From: Ophiothrix spiculata | Taxonomy: Eukaryota; Echinodermata; Ophiuroidea; Amphilepidida; Ophiotrichidae | Reading direction: 5' to 3' (one strand) | Assembly (NCBI GenBank): GCA_000969725.1 | Contig: JXSR01S018761.1 | DNA: 49,418 nucleotides | In this document: piece after piece, positions 37,401-44,461 of the stretch | How positions within the stretch are numbered: position 1 is the first letter of the stretch | How the letters are laid out: each line of letters starts with the position of its first letter | Notes under the pieces: generated by a model | Seen by the model: only the letters and a program-made list of their open reading frames with translations | Databases searched by the model: none | What the model was told of the DNA's origin: nothing | Made by a program: the position numbers and the translations under genes

Positions 37401-40400
37401 TGTAGCAGTAGATCGATCCAGGCCACCTCAGCGACTTGCGACTGCTAGACGTATTCTTGCAATTTTCAAAAAAATTGCATATGGTAGTATAAATAAGAAC
37501 AGCGTTATGAAGATAATTTTACCATTTCATATTTTAAAAAAAAAACCTGTTTTTGAAACTGTATCTGTACACTGTAAGAGTTTGGTACCAAATGGTTAAA
37601 TTGCCAGTACATCATTGGCAAATTTGTAGCTAGTCATCAGATTACTGTAAGAGTAATTGCAACTATAGTTAAAATACATTTTAATAGCAGACTAACTACC
37701 ATAATGATGTCAGTTTTAGCCAAAAAGTATAATTGGGCAAATATTGTCAAAAACAATGTTTTTGGCACAAGGTGCTCAATATGAGCCTACTGTTATGTGA
37801 AACTGAATTATTTGTTTTTGTTGATTAATTAATTATTTAATTAAAAGAAACTTAATTATTGCGATCTTTAATTGCCACAGAAAGGGACTTTTTCTTAGTG
37901 AATTTTATTTTGCAATTTTATGGTGATTTCCAATTCTATAGATAGGCAATTGTTTGCATGAACCAATCAGATGCTAGATGGTGGAATTTCCATAATTAGA
38001 TCATTAATCAGATCATCTTTAGGACCGGCACTTTGGGAATTCCAATAGCTATTTAAGGTGTTTGTACTTATCTTGCATTGTAAATATACTAGATGGGAAA
38101 TTCCCAGTGTGTTAAAAAAGACTGTATGACAACATGGGGAAATTTTTATGCAAATGTAGAAATTAATGATCCCAAGCAAAATGACTTTGGGCAGAACTGA
38201 AATATTCTTTGTCGGAGTTAAATGGATAGCTAAACCTTTAGAAGTGAAATTGACGCTGTTGTGTGTGGATGGATTTTGTCGAATTGGAGTTATTCTGTTA
38301 TTAATGGAGAAAAGAATGTCTGTGGAGATATTGGAAAATCGATTTGGATCGAGTTATTGATACTTGAATTATTTTGGAGTACAACGAGTGAAGAATTGGA
38401 GACAATCTGTTATTTTATTATTTAATGTCCGAGTGGATTATGTGCGTTGGATCCAGCTTCTAAGCAAAGCAGAGCTTCTTTGTGATTGCTGGACTATAAA
38501 TCGTCGTTGGAGTTCATCAGGAACGTTTTGGAGTTATTTTGCCGAGTGCATTTCGGGACTTGTGATTTTACAAGATCGAACTTTATACCTCGGACTATAA
38601 CTCAGATTATATCTTGGAAAAATATCCTAGGATCGCGCGGATTACGCAGCGGTTTATGTAAGTGCAAAAGTAGAATTTAAGGACAAGTTGATTTATATAT
38701 TTGTACACTTACAACATTAAGGTGTTTGGTCCATGCGCCGTCCACGCGTACCAGTACGCGCTAGTTACCGAGTAGGTAAGTACCGCAATACGCATGCGCA
38801 TATACTCTGAGTAATGTTTTGAAGCTAAAAATTGCCATATTTTATTATTTTTCTCACAAACTAAGTCGGTGACCCCACATTTTTTATTTTTTATTTGTGC
38901 GCAACTTTTGTGAAAAAAAATTTCCCCCTAAAACCTCCAAAAATGCTGTTTTAAACCGACTCTCATGCAAAAACGAGTCCGGTGAACCCCTATTTTTATT
39001 TTAAAAATCGGTTCTACATCGATAAAATATCATTCATGCCGATTTTTACTAAAATTCTTCGGGCGGATCTCTCATGGACCAAACACCTTAAATTTTGTTT
39101 GTTGTTTTAACAGATCATATCACAGTGTAATAATTTGTGTTATTTAAGAACCCGTAAGGTGATTTTGGCCTTGGTCATTTAAAATCATTGACCGTAACAC
39201 TACATTGTACTGCAATTTTTGGAAAAAAATTATCAAACAAATGTTTTTTTGTAATCACAAAATATTCTGGAAGGCTAACCCAAATTTGCATAGGTAAAAC
39301 ATTTGATGCTACATCAATGATTGAAAATTGACCAAAAACTGGTTATAAAGAAATCAAATAGATACTAACTAAAAGTGTTGACAAACTATTGCCAAAGTTT
39401 TTATTTTTGTGGGGAGGATGGGTATTTTAACTTTCAGAAACAACATCAAAACAACATCGTGGTGAACATCGCAACACTACAACAGTATGAAATTCAGTGA
39501 GTTACAAAATGAATACTATGTTCGCAGTGTATTTGTATAGCTATAGAATGCAAAGAGAACTTGTGCAGCCCTGGGTTTCATAGCAAGATCAGCCTACTTT
39601 TGCCAGGGGTGATTCAGCACCCCAGGATCAACCATAAAAAGCTAAAATCCTGGCTACAAGGGTGCATGCAGAGATGCCATCAGCATCACAACTTTGGAAG
39701 GAAATTGAGGAGCAGGAATGATTATCAGAGTTTGATTCAATTTAAAAATTCTCAAATTAAATGGGCTAAGCTAATATGTTAATTTCAGCCTCAAATAGAT
39801 GAAATTTATAAACGACACACACGAAATGATTCAAAATCACAATCACAAAATGATCTATGATGGAGTTATAATAAAAAAGAAGATCATTGAGAGTGAAATC
39901 AGATTCATGCAAAACATGGTCTATAACATCGATTCTCATGATTTTTCCAAGGGGGGGGGGGAAAGAGGGGGAACAAAATCTGTGACTTGGTGCCGCAACA
40001 GTATGGTGGGAGACTTCAAAAATGAAATGCTTGCAAAAGGTTATTATAATGCACGTGAGATGATTTACAAAATTCAAACCAAAATGTTAATTCCAGTCAT
40101 GACAAATCAACACACACATAAAAGTTAAATACCTTCACCCGTTGTTAAGGCACCATCTACAAAGCAATGTGCATCAAAATTAAGAAATTAAGCATATATT
40201 TGTTATGCAAGCTTAAAAGATATGGCATCATTGGTTGCTAAAGCCCGTACCGAATAGTAAAATCTTTACTTTTATTTCCAGGATCGTGACCTTTTAAGGT
40301 GGCAACAGCCTGAATGTCATGAAAAATGTTGATTTATGGAATCACAACCTTGTGTATTAACTTCCTGATCACTTTGCAATGACTAGTGAGAATGGTAGTT

Positions 40401-41264
40401 AAGCTTAACCCTTTCCAGCCCATACGGGATGGCTGTTTTGGACTTCTACACATGAATATGTAATACTACCTTTACTTAACGGTATTATAACAGCATGATA
40501 AGTACTAGGGATTTGTAGGGAGGGCTTTTTGGCACTTTAAGACAAATACGACTGTAGAATACAAAATGGCAGCCAGCCAAATGGCAGTGCTTTTTGAAGC
40601 AAATTTGGTTGTGACCTAGACATGACTTTTGACCTCACAGAGGCATACAAAGATATTGAATGATTTGTTTTTATCTCTACCAATAAATAATAAACAAAAA
40701 AGAATCATTGAAATACATCTAAAAATTTACTGAGATTTTGGCAATATGTAATCCAAAATTGCTGCCAAAACAGATTGGTGGCCATATTGGATCAAATAAA
40801 GTCAACGGTTATATTAAAAACAAAGAAATTTTGAAAGCCTTAGGTATCTACCATACTATTCTAAAGTTTGAATGAAATAGGTATCTACCATACTATTCTA
40901 AAGTTTGAATGAAATACGCTGAATCCTTCTAGAGATAATTGAATTCAATTAAAATACATCAAAAAGAGGTAAAATACTTCTGGACTGGGGCAATGGTACG
41001 GGTTGGACTCAAAAGGGTTAATAACGTAGAAAATATGCTAGGAATGAACTGTTTTTGAACAGTTCACTGGGGAAATTTTCTAAGAGGGATTATTAGAATA
41101 GGGGTGTTTATTAGAAATAATATGATATTCGGAATTCTTTAAAACGTTACACGTTTTCATGTTGTACTTACTTCTCAGTTCCCTCTGATGTTTCTTGCGC
41201 ATCTGATAAACTGATCGACCAATCAGAACCACTAGCACATAGCCTACGTAGAGGCCAATAAACC
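16222..41264 (-). CDS. SLC8B1: Mitochondrial Na+/Ca2+(Li+) exchanger NCLX, C-terminal part (gene span, 10 exons)
   Basis: NCLX exports Ca2+ from the mitochondrial matrix in exchange for Na+ or Li+ across the inner membrane. Ten exons join in consistent phase: 41264-41172, 34656-34525, 31107-30950, 30255-30123, 26124-26003, 23871-23794, 23329-23254, 21582-21502, 18457-18393 and 16413-16222. They give 1128 in-frame bases, about 375 residues plus the stop. Family marks read in order are GLYVGYV, an acidic and polar loop, the helix start QLTVPIVDYDEDKNGW, the helix LWIYSIANEIVNLL, the alpha-2 signature LTLLAWGNSIGD, then AKQGFPRMAIAACFGGPVFN and the C-terminal LVIALLTETGVLTW. In human NCLX the Asn, Ser and final Asp of GNSIGD are ion-binding residues, and all are present here. 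The alpha-1 repeat and N-terminus were not found up to 49418, so the gene probably continues beyond the window. Introns are full of transposons and satellites. Family identity is near certain; single splice sites are inferred from GT/AG consensus and phase. Confidence 0.93.
16551..17771. repeat. 41-bp minisatellite, about 30 units, in an SLC8B1 intron
   Basis: The unit is about 41 bases, built from gttgaatcaatgttta, agtttcaactcaaccattt and ttcaa, with scattered substitutions and a few short indels. It fills most of the intron between the last two coding exons of SLC8B1. The unit holds partly self-complementary words (ttgattcaa, aacattgaatcaatgtt). Open frames running through it are an effect of the repeat. 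Confidence 0.95.
17926..18302. mobile_element. MITE with TAAACCTTGAAGTATG ends, copy 1
   Basis: The left end taaaccttgaagtatg mirrors the right end catatacttcaaggttta. A close copy lies at 44462-44865. Shared interior includes caagcaatcagactctgtta and gagactagtaatgattgatt. It lies in the last SLC8B1 intron. Confidence 0.85.
18393..18457 (-). CDS. SLC8B1: SLC8B1 exon: NMLLGIGISCTIATI
   Basis: A 65-base exon with acceptor gttaccag and donor TAT|GTAAGT; phase 2 in, 0 out. It encodes MLLGIGISCTIATIKNKGVF, matching the (F)N(I/M)L(V/L)G(V/I)G helix after ACFGG in NCLX. Confidence 0.94.
18530..19660. other. SLC8B1 intron sequence, no other feature supported
   Basis: A short less AT-rich patch lies at 18790-18990, but no exon with splice sites, RNA gene or terminal repeats was recognised. 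Confidence 0.45.
19661..20575 (-). pseudogene. 5'-truncated LINE reverse transcriptase fragment (jockey/CR1-like)
   Basis: The frame (295 codons from the first Met) starts in the middle of the reverse transcriptase at TVLGPLLFLAYINDL and runs to a C-terminal stop. Motifs are the active-site block LFANDCVLYR, then WQMSFNTKKC, HTYLGVDISNNLTW, the thumb and C-terminal region VRPLLEYSSSVWD, KTQRRAARFV and FFPQTVKDWNSLP-like YFPQTVKDWNSLP. The usual F/Y-A-D-D core reads FAND (residues 25-28), so one metal-binding Asp is lost. The 5' truncation at about 20575 is typical of target-primed insertion. It lies in the SLC8B1 intron between 18457 and 21502, same strand. Confidence 0.9.
20718..20932. mobile_element. 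Small MITE (CCGTAAGCCGGGGTGACTTGG ends)
   Basis: The left end ccgtaagccggggtgacttg mirrors the right end aaagtcacccctgtttac with a few mismatches. It lies in an SLC8B1 intron, upstream of the LINE fragment. Confidence 0.65.
21106..21265. repeat. Imperfect 160-bp hairpin
   Basis: Words on the left (gtattcaaac, gagttgttcaattcaaatca, acaactgtgcatc) are mirrored on the right (gatgcttcattgttgatttg, gaacaactc, gtttgaatac). The centre holds acgcacgcataa. It may be a MITE; no target duplication was identified. Confidence 0.6.
21502..21582 (-). CDS. SLC8B1: SLC8B1 exon: alpha-2 repeat, second half
   Basis: The acceptor is tttcttgcag and the donor TTTTA|GTATCC. The first two bases complete the split Asp codon. 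It encodes LVSNTTVAKQGFPRMAIA followed by ACFGGPVF, the highly conserved NCLX stretch (ARQG.PRMA..ACFGG). The last A joins AT of the next exon to give Asn in FNMLLG. Confidence 0.96.
21633..21651. repeat. ATC microsatellite
   Basis: About six copies of the trinucleotide (atc)n lie just upstream of SLC8B1 exon 21502-21582 on the minus strand, within the intron. Confidence 0.9.
21652..22530. other. SLC8B1 intron, nothing further
   Basis: AT-rich intronic sequence without recognised elements. Confidence 0.4.
22534..22745 (+). mobile_element. tRNA-derived SINE, second copy of the 4331 family
   Basis: The head gagctcgcgtggtctagcgg and gagttccagccctgctacgg match the 4331 copy, with a mutated B box. 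The body shares gggcaagacatt and attggggagctgtta. The tail differs or is missing. Confidence 0.82.
22831..23160. mobile_element. MITE, AAGGGCCCTGTCAACC family, complete copy
   Basis: The left end aagggccctgtcaacctttc mirrors the right end gaagggttgacagggctctt. The arms continue with taactcagcaacagataatt words shared with the elements at 3580, 15461 and 41595. It lies in the SLC8B1 intron just downstream of the alpha-2 exon. Confidence 0.85.
23254..23329 (-). CDS. SLC8B1: SLC8B1 exon: alpha-2 repeat, LTLLAWGNSIG
   Basis: The acceptor is tttcttcag and the donor GGAG|GTAAGT; phase is 0 in and 1 out. It encodes MFGIQFRLSNEILGLTLLAW and then GNSIG. The catalytic Asp of GNSIGD is split, its G at the end of this exon and AT at the start of the next. 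GNSIGD is the alpha-2 ion-binding motif of the Ca2+/cation antiporter family. Confidence 0.97.
23794..23871 (-). CDS. SLC8B1: SLC8B1 exon: helix LFAYLAFIVSVLWIYSIANE
   Basis: Exactly 26 codons lie between the acceptor ctgttacag and the donor CAA|GTAAGT, phase 0 on both sides. The sequence LFAYLAFIVSVLWIYSIA followed by NEIVNLLQ matches the NCLX helix that leads into the alpha-2 repeat. Confidence 0.95.
23880..24625. other. SLC8B1 intron, nothing supported
   Basis: No recognised element or additional exon. The frame at 23932-24126 has no family resemblance. Confidence 0.4.
24628..25190. mobile_element. MITE with TGTGACC...CATATCGAAA ends, copy 1
   Basis: The left end (tgtgacctaccatatcgaaa, then gtacctt) mirrors the right end (aaggtacctttcgatatgg, caggtaaca). 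Inner phrases tgatttttgactatg (in reverse) and tttcatcagaaacgttac recur in the copy at 42972-43428, which lies in the opposite orientation. Confidence 0.75.
25191..26000. other. SLC8B1 intron with a less AT-rich patch
   Basis: A C run lies at 25211. The patch at 25320-25640 has two overlapping open frames on opposite strands, but no splice sites or family marks tie them to a gene. Confidence 0.4.
26003..26124 (-). CDS. SLC8B1: SLC8B1 exon: helix and KPPVYH turn
   Basis: The acceptor is gtttttcag and the donor TGT|GTAAGT. Phase is 1 in and 0 out. It encodes ADNLYLCEIILPVCVLLA, a hydrophobic helix, then TSKRDKPPVYH, which aligns with the vertebrate TS(D)..PP(R)(L)H turn before the next helix. 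Confidence 0.92.
26130..27460. other. SLC8B1 intron, AT-rich, nothing supported
   Basis: A purine-rich aagacag-type stretch lies near 27060-27120. No exon or defined element was recognised. Confidence 0.4.
27463..27617. repeat. Tandem duplication of about 87 bp
   Basis: The phrase atttcaggttcttnngcaac followed by ctctag, gaaccttaatcagcccacat and acaatacaaaatt occurs twice, at 27463 and at 27550, nearly identical. Confidence 0.85.
28080..28460. mobile_element. Palindromic element cluster, ACAAATATTGAATGCC and GAGGTCAAATTTGGAC words
   Basis: At 28080-28290 the arms are inverted copies: tatatcatgaggtcaaattt with aaatttgaccgaatgatata, and caaatattgaatgcc with ggcattcaatatttg. The phrase gaggtcaaatttggactttt recurs in direct orientation near 28383, and a ctgtaatcatgata phrase occurs twice (28350, 28445). 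It resembles the palindrome at 10772-10915. Confidence 0.75.
28465..29375. other. SLC8B1 intron, nothing supported
   Basis: An A run lies at about 28748-28764. The 103-codon frame at 29024-29335 has no recognised domain or splice context. Confidence 0.4.
29380..29451 (-). CDS. SLC8B1: Candidate SLC8B1 cassette exon (doubtful)
   Basis: A 72-base segment between weak sites (ctggtag acceptor, GCAG|GTTCTG donor) is phase 1 on both sides, so including or skipping it keeps the frame. It would add 24 residues, with a core LMGYPGFVSFGVSVFPPL. Joining exon 30123-30255 directly to 26003-26124 already reproduces the usual NCLX length, so the main product probably skips it. A stronger acceptor (cattcacag) lies at 29507, but an exon starting at 29506 with this donor breaks the downstream phase. 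The whole stretch is visibly less AT-rich than its surroundings and open in more than one frame. It could be chance. Confidence 0.3.
29585..30060 (-). pseudogene. LINE reverse transcriptase C-terminal fragment with frameshift
   Basis: The open part (29585-29962) encodes the extreme C-terminus of a non-LTR retrotransposon ORF2, with RLNYAFNIYHSKGASYL, HTHRTRSRDSNFF and FYYNAIQDWNALPPNIK. Upstream to about 30060 the related frame continues as a KLQITQNK-like stretch and needs a frameshift near 29990 to join RFILELSARDHI. It sits in the intron between SLC8B1 exons 30123-30255 and 26003-26124, right beside the candidate cassette exon. Confidence 0.8.
30123..30255 (-). CDS. SLC8B1: SLC8B1 exon: LTVPIVDYDEDKNGW helix
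   Basis: The acceptor is gttgttgcag and the donor is GATG|GTGAGT. Phase is 0 in and 1 out. It encodes LPIQLSLQLTVPIVDYDED, then NGWNKLLNILQIITGPAFCL, matching the vertebrate NCLX pattern of a TVP(V)VD helix, an acidic turn, W and a helix with a (S/G)P pair. This is among the clearest NCLX marks in the gene. Confidence 0.93.
30354..30690 (-). pseudogene. LINE 3' end (CR1/L2-like C-terminus and 3' tail)
   Basis: The frame begins ACNLRSSSDLPRLTVNRSQI and continues AFSNAAPPIWNSLLLKSG, typical of CR1/L2-type ORF2 C-termini. A frameshift follows; in another frame the expected FKRSLKTYLY is readable. The tail contains two AGCGCT words (aatagcgctctataaaagcc), like CR1/L2 3' ends. It lies in the SLC8B1 intron between 31107-30950 and 30255-30123. 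Confidence 0.8.
30950..31107 (-). CDS. SLC8B1: SLC8B1 exon: end of loop, entry to second membrane domain
   Basis: The acceptor is ccttacag and the donor is AAG|GTATGT. The exon enters in phase 1 and leaves in phase 0. It encodes DIFTPLLGFARPR, a Glu/Cys-containing stretch and DSENWKNKSIFGKFYEIFK, which corresponds to the conserved (D)W..KS.....K segment just before the first helix of the C-terminal half of NCLX. Confidence 0.85.
31110..31770. other. SLC8B1 intron, nothing supported
   Basis: Short overlapping frames on both strands, with no family marks. Confidence 0.4.
31776..32474. mobile_element. TTAA-type MITE, AGACGATCGCGGTG...CACCGCGATCGTCT
   Basis: The 14-base ends agacgatcgcggtg and caccgcgatcgtct are perfect inverted copies flanked by TTAA on both sides (31772-31775, 32475-32478), as in piggyBac-type elements. 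The interior carries ggtcaccgacc near the left and gtcggtgacc near the right, and a tgacgtca palindrome cluster at about 31900-31922. Both strands have short open frames but no transposase. Confidence 0.88.
32480..33060. other. SLC8B1 intron, nothing supported
   Basis: No additional exon or element recognised. Confidence 0.4.
33065..33645. repeat. Tandem array, about 97-bp unit, six copies, in an SLC8B1 intron
   Basis: The unit begins tctaaaacaccttatnggaa, goes on with agatcatattcaagttatga and acaagaaa, then atctgtaaaacat and ttttggtc. Starts near 33070, 33166, 33265, 33360, 33459 and 33556 give a period of 95-99 bases. Confidence 0.92.
33840..34160. repeat. Degenerate CTCACCCAA-containing repeats
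   Basis: Words such as tcacccaaagat, ctcacccaaagac, tctcacccaatgat and aaaaatcatg recur at 20-60 base intervals. The boundaries are not clear. Confidence 0.5.
34525..34656 (-). CDS. SLC8B1: SLC8B1 exon: central hydrophilic loop, Ser/Thr/Asp rich
   Basis: The exon follows a good acceptor (gttttacag) and ends at AAAG|GTGTGG, a weaker donor. Phase 1 in and out agrees with both neighbours. It encodes a polar segment with SSSYASINDSSRPIN and a PGG/PPG run, as expected for the poorly conserved central loop between the two halves of the exchanger. Alone it would not be recognisable; it is placed by splice sites, phase and position. Confidence 0.72.
34660..36955. other. Large SLC8B1 intron, mostly no feature
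   Basis: Includes an A-rich run near 36826-36846. Short open frames at 35177-35446 and 35933-36220 show no domain, no conserved copy elsewhere in the window and no convincing splice sites. Confidence 0.4.
36963..37236. mobile_element. MITE flanked by CCTTAG, TAGTCGGCCTC ends
   Basis: The left part gctgaaaacatagtcggcct mirrors the right part aggccgactatattttcac. The arms continue as aaaacaaaatttttgc / gcgaaaattttattt. The same word ccttag lies directly outside each end (36957-36962, 37237-37242) and may be the target duplication. Confidence 0.75.
37250..37790. other. SLC8B1 intron, nothing supported
   Basis: No exon or repeat could be defined. Confidence 0.4.
37791..39112 (+). mobile_element. 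Dispersed repeat, possible solo LTR (TGTTATG...AACA), copy 1
   Basis: The segment matches 48700-49418 in the same orientation. Shared phrases include aaccaatcagatg, gaatttccataattagatca, ggtgtttgta, gggaaattccca, tgttgtgtgtggatg, tcggactataa and ggatcgcg. It begins TGTTATG and could end at AACA (39109-39112), which would fit an LTR. A CCAAT word precedes a TATA-like box (ctatttaagg here, ctataaaagg in copy 2). No matching target duplication was found, so the LTR reading is tentative. A TTAA MITE is nested at 38721-39087. Confidence 0.7.
38721..39087. mobile_element. TTAA-type MITE, GGTGTTTGGTCCATG...CATGGACCAAACACC
   Basis: The 15-base ends are perfect inverted copies flanked by TTAA at 38717-38720 and 39088-39091. 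It is inserted in the dispersed repeat above. The interior has an agtcggtgacccc word, also seen in the TTAA element at 31776-32474. Confidence 0.9.
39120..40404. other. SLC8B1 intron, nothing supported
   Basis: A G run lies at about 39951-39961. Two overlapping opposite-strand frames of 103 and 109 codons near 39766-40128 have no recognisable family and mirror each other, so at most one could be real. Confidence 0.4.
40409..41017. mobile_element. Probable TTAA-type element, CCCTTT...AAAGGG
   Basis: TTAA flanks CCCTTTCCAGCCCATACGGG on the left (40405-40408) and precedes nothing else on the right, where GGGTTGGACTCAAAAGGG is followed by TTAA (41018-41021). The terminal repeat is short and imperfect. 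Interior words like aaaatggcagcc recall the satellite at 430-2600. Confidence 0.5.
40841..40914. repeat. Exact 37-bp tandem duplication
   Basis: The 37 bases at 40841-40877 (starting taggtatctaccatac) are repeated without change at 40878-40914. Confidence 0.95.
41172..41264 (-). CDS. SLC8B1: SLC8B1 exon: transmembrane helix GFIGLYVGYVLVVLIG
   Basis: This is the most upstream exon found. The acceptor tttcag precedes it and the donor GTAAGT follows it on the minus strand. It enters and leaves in phase 1. It encodes one hydrophobic helix followed by a basic stretch (RSVYQMRKKHQRELR), matching the helix before the central loop of NCLX. The preceding exon should carry the alpha-1 region but could not be located between 41265 and 49418. 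Confidence 0.85.
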
Positions 41265-41343
41265 CTGAAATGACACAAATAATTTGAAACGCTGTTTGAA
41301 TGCAATGTTTATGTATATTTTGTTGATGTCATTATGATAACCA

Positions 41344-41492
41344 TACTGTATGTGTAAACGTAAATATTTTTGTGCTCGGTAATTTTTGTGCATAGTTAAT
41401 TTTGAATCATTTTTTTAAATGCACCATTTAGATAGTACATTTATTTTCATGCAAGGCAAATTCAGCACAAAATATACCACTTATACAGTAAC
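41344..41492. mobile_element. Diverged TACTGTA...TACAGTA MITE
   Basis: The left word tactgtatgtgtaaacg and atatttttgtgc mirror gcacaaaatatacc and acttatacagta on the right. It is a probable relative of the element at 8297-8509. Confidence 0.6.
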
Positions 41493-41594
41493 AAACAATA
41501 CCTCTAAAATGGGGTTACAGACTTTTCCAACAAGTGTCACATTTATGTCACTGACAGAAAATCAAGATTTTTGTTACATATAAAATAATATATA

Positions 41595-41761
41595 CTGGAC
41601 CTTAGGGCCAAAATTTTACATTTGGTCCAAAAATAACCTGACCATCATGCTCAGTATGCAAATTCACGTCTAGAATTGCATATTTTTTATTTGGATTAAA
41701 TTATCCGTTGCTGAGTTACAGCGCAAAACCATTTCTGAAAACAAAGGGTTGACAGGGCCCT
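41595..41761. mobile_element. Right arm of an AAGGGCCCTGTCAACC-family MITE
   Basis: Only one arm is present: gaccttagggcc, gaccatcatgctcagtatgc, ccgttgctgagttacag and gttgacagggccctta. The mirror-image left arm is missing. Confidence 0.75.
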
Positions 41762-41764
41762 TAG

Positions 41765-42968
41765 AACTGAAGTAATCTTGAAATTGGCATCTTTGGGATC
41801 AGAAGAGGCTTGATAAGGGATTCATGAGGGGTCACCACATACCCCAACTTCCCATCTACCCAATTCAGGCAAGAATGGTCTCCATGATGGCTCATTCCAC
41901 GGAAAATGAAACTTTTTTGACTTTAAGCAAAATATCCAGCTTTTTTATTTGACCATATAAGCAGGTTTTTCACTCAAAAGTTTATTCCTTGGTATGTGAA
42001 GAGTATTTCCTAAACAGAAATGGTGAAGATTTTCTATCAGTACATGCATGAGCACATGTTTTAACTCAAAAATGTCACAAATGTTACCAAAACAATACAC
42101 CAAAATGTCACAAATGGTACCAAACAAAACAATGCATTAAAAGAAATCCTGACGATAGAATTTCCTACAATTTTATGAAATTAATTGTAAATATCCTTCC
42201 CATCATCTGTGGAAAGTGCAAAACAAAATTCGATAACATGTCATAAAAGTTTTACTTTTAAGTCACTTAGAGCAATAAACATTTCCGTTGAATGTCACAA
42301 ACATTGCCGAACACTACATGAAGTTTAATCAGGATTTTGGCAATTAATTTTATTTTCAAACACCTACATATCATAGTATCATCAGTGGGCACTTTATCAA
42401 CAACAAACTCATAGATAGAATGTCTATGCTAGGTACTAAAGCCATTAAAAAGTGATATTTTACATTTTTTTGTCACAAATGTTACTTTGGAATTGATTTT
42501 GTCTGCGAATTCAACTGCGCGTATGTGTTTGTGCCTATGCGTTATACCTATGCGTACTACCAAGTCACATGTCATCGCGCACGCACACGCAGTGTTTGAG
42601 GCGCACTGAACATACAGAGTTGAATGTACATGGACGTACATTCCAAGCTCTTGTGCAGTTTGCCCCATTGCGTAATAGTCTGGATTACCCAAGCAAATGT
42701 TGAGAACATGGTCCACACTATACACACAGCTCACAGTTGATTGCATAGTCTTCACCAGTGAAGACTACGTAATACGATTTGGTGGTCATAAGTATTGCTA
42801 TGGATGACGTTCTGACCTAGGGTTATTGTCAACACGACTGCAGTTAGCTTGTGTAATTCAAATTGATGCCCGGGACCTGTGTATGTGTGAAATGTTTGCC
42901 GTGACAATGGAATCGGATTATTACATCACTTTGAGAGGGAATAGACAAACCCTATAATTAATTAGCAT
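41765..42968. other. Upstream of the first visible SLC8B1 exon; no gene supported
   Basis: A minus-strand frame of 108 codons lies at 42429-42755, in a less AT-rich patch with GCGCACGCACACGC words. It has no recognised domain. Searching by eye for the expected alpha-1 exon (GNG.PD motif) was negative. Confidence 0.4.
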
Positions 42969-42971
42969 ATT

Positions 42972-43428
42972 TGTGACCCGTCATATTGAAAGATACCTTA
43001 AGGGTCCCAAAATCAAAACTGATTTTTTGGTTTCATCTGAATGCTGACATCTTAAGCTTTAAAATGACACCTTGCTTTTAGTTATTGGATGTTTGGTTGC
43101 AAAGTTACATCCAAATTGGCAAAAGGCATCGGGCTGATTCGGAAAACTATAGTTCTAAGAAAATCAAGTTCAATGTTTTTTGTACTATAAGTAAACCTTT
43201 AATGGAAAGAGGATTTTTATCTTGGATTTTAACACATTTTTCTTATGTTTTGGATGTTAGCACCTGATTAATATGATAGAATACACTTCAAAAGTAACGT
43301 TTCTGATGAAATCAGAAATTTGACTTTAGACATGATTTTTGACTATGCTCTGCTTCAATGGCCCGTATCTTGTAATTAACTATGCCGACCTTAAGGTACC
43401 TTTCGATATGATGGGTCAAATTGTGTTA
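42972..43428. mobile_element. MITE with TGTGACC...CATAT ends, copy 2
   Basis: The left end gtgacccgtcatattgaaag mirrors the right end ctttcgatatgatgggtca. The interior phrases gtaacgtttctgatgaaatc and gatttttgactatgctc match the copy at 24628-25190 in reverse orientation. Confidence 0.75.
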
Positions 43429-43429
43429 G

Positions 43430-44460
43430 CAGAAAATCAGTATTGAGAACAAACACAAGAATGGTGTTATGTGATGCATCATGAATTTTCAATAAAAATT
43501 GAAGACAAACAGGACCTGCATTGTGACAATGAAAAGCCCTGGATGATGCTTACATCAATTTTCATAGAAAATAAAACAATGTTCTGTCAGAAATTAGCAT
43601 TTAAAAAAAAATTCAATTTCTTGAAGAAGGCCATAACTTTGGAATGCTTGAAACATGAAATTGATATCAAATTATGATTTTCTCTTACAATAACTCAATA
43701 TTGTCCAAATTGAATTTAGGCCCTTTTGGAAATGAACTCTTCATATATTTTGTTCCATGATTTTTAGCACACTTTGAAGTTTGCTACCTATTATCACTAG
43801 TAATGCTGAGTGAAGAATACAGACACAATATCATTCAATACACAGAATTTAGAATTTCTTTAATTCAAGCTGTTTTATTTTAATAGCAATGGATATAATG
43901 TAATATGTACAATGTTTACAGAAAAGTTTTCTTCTAAGTTAAAATTAATATACCTAAAGATAACAGAATATAATTTGATCAAAAAATGGTTCTTATTATG
44001 AATAATTATTGACAATATATATTTAATATAAAAGTTTCACAAAATACCATTGCTTACAATCTTAAAATAGTCATCAGAAAAATACTTTGATGCGATATCA
44101 ACTTACAACATGCATATTTGGTATATGCATTCTGTGGTGTAAAAATCAGAATTGTTTAATTCATGACTGATCAAGTATTGATAACTGATGGATTTATGTC
44201 AAACTGCTCAGCTCATTTGCTCAGTCAGGTGTAAAATACATTTCCTCTTGCACCTAATTGGCTTGAGTTCGTCAGCATAATTTTCATTAACAACAAGTTT
44301 CATGAATTGTTTATGTTTAGCCTTGTTTATAACTGTAATTGGCTGGGAATGTCGCTCGTAATGGGATTAAGTTCCCTGTCTTTATATTTTAGCTGACAAT
44401 TAACACATTCATTTATCACATCCACATCAACCTCTCATATTTGAATATGTCTAGTACTCA
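43430..44460. other. AT-rich intergenic or intronic sequence, nothing supported
   Basis: No exon, RNA gene or repeat defined. Confidence 0.4.
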
Positions 44461-44461
44461 G

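Noticed and set aside
39766-40128. Overlapping 103- and 109-codon frames on opposite strands
   Set aside because: They shadow each other, contain a homopolymer G run and show no domain.
42429-42755. 108-codon minus-strand open frame as an upstream SLC8B1 exon or separate gene
   Set aside because: It has no transmembrane pattern, no alpha-1 motif and no convincing splice sites; the composition is of low complexity (Cys, His and Thr-rich from GCGCACGCACACGC words).
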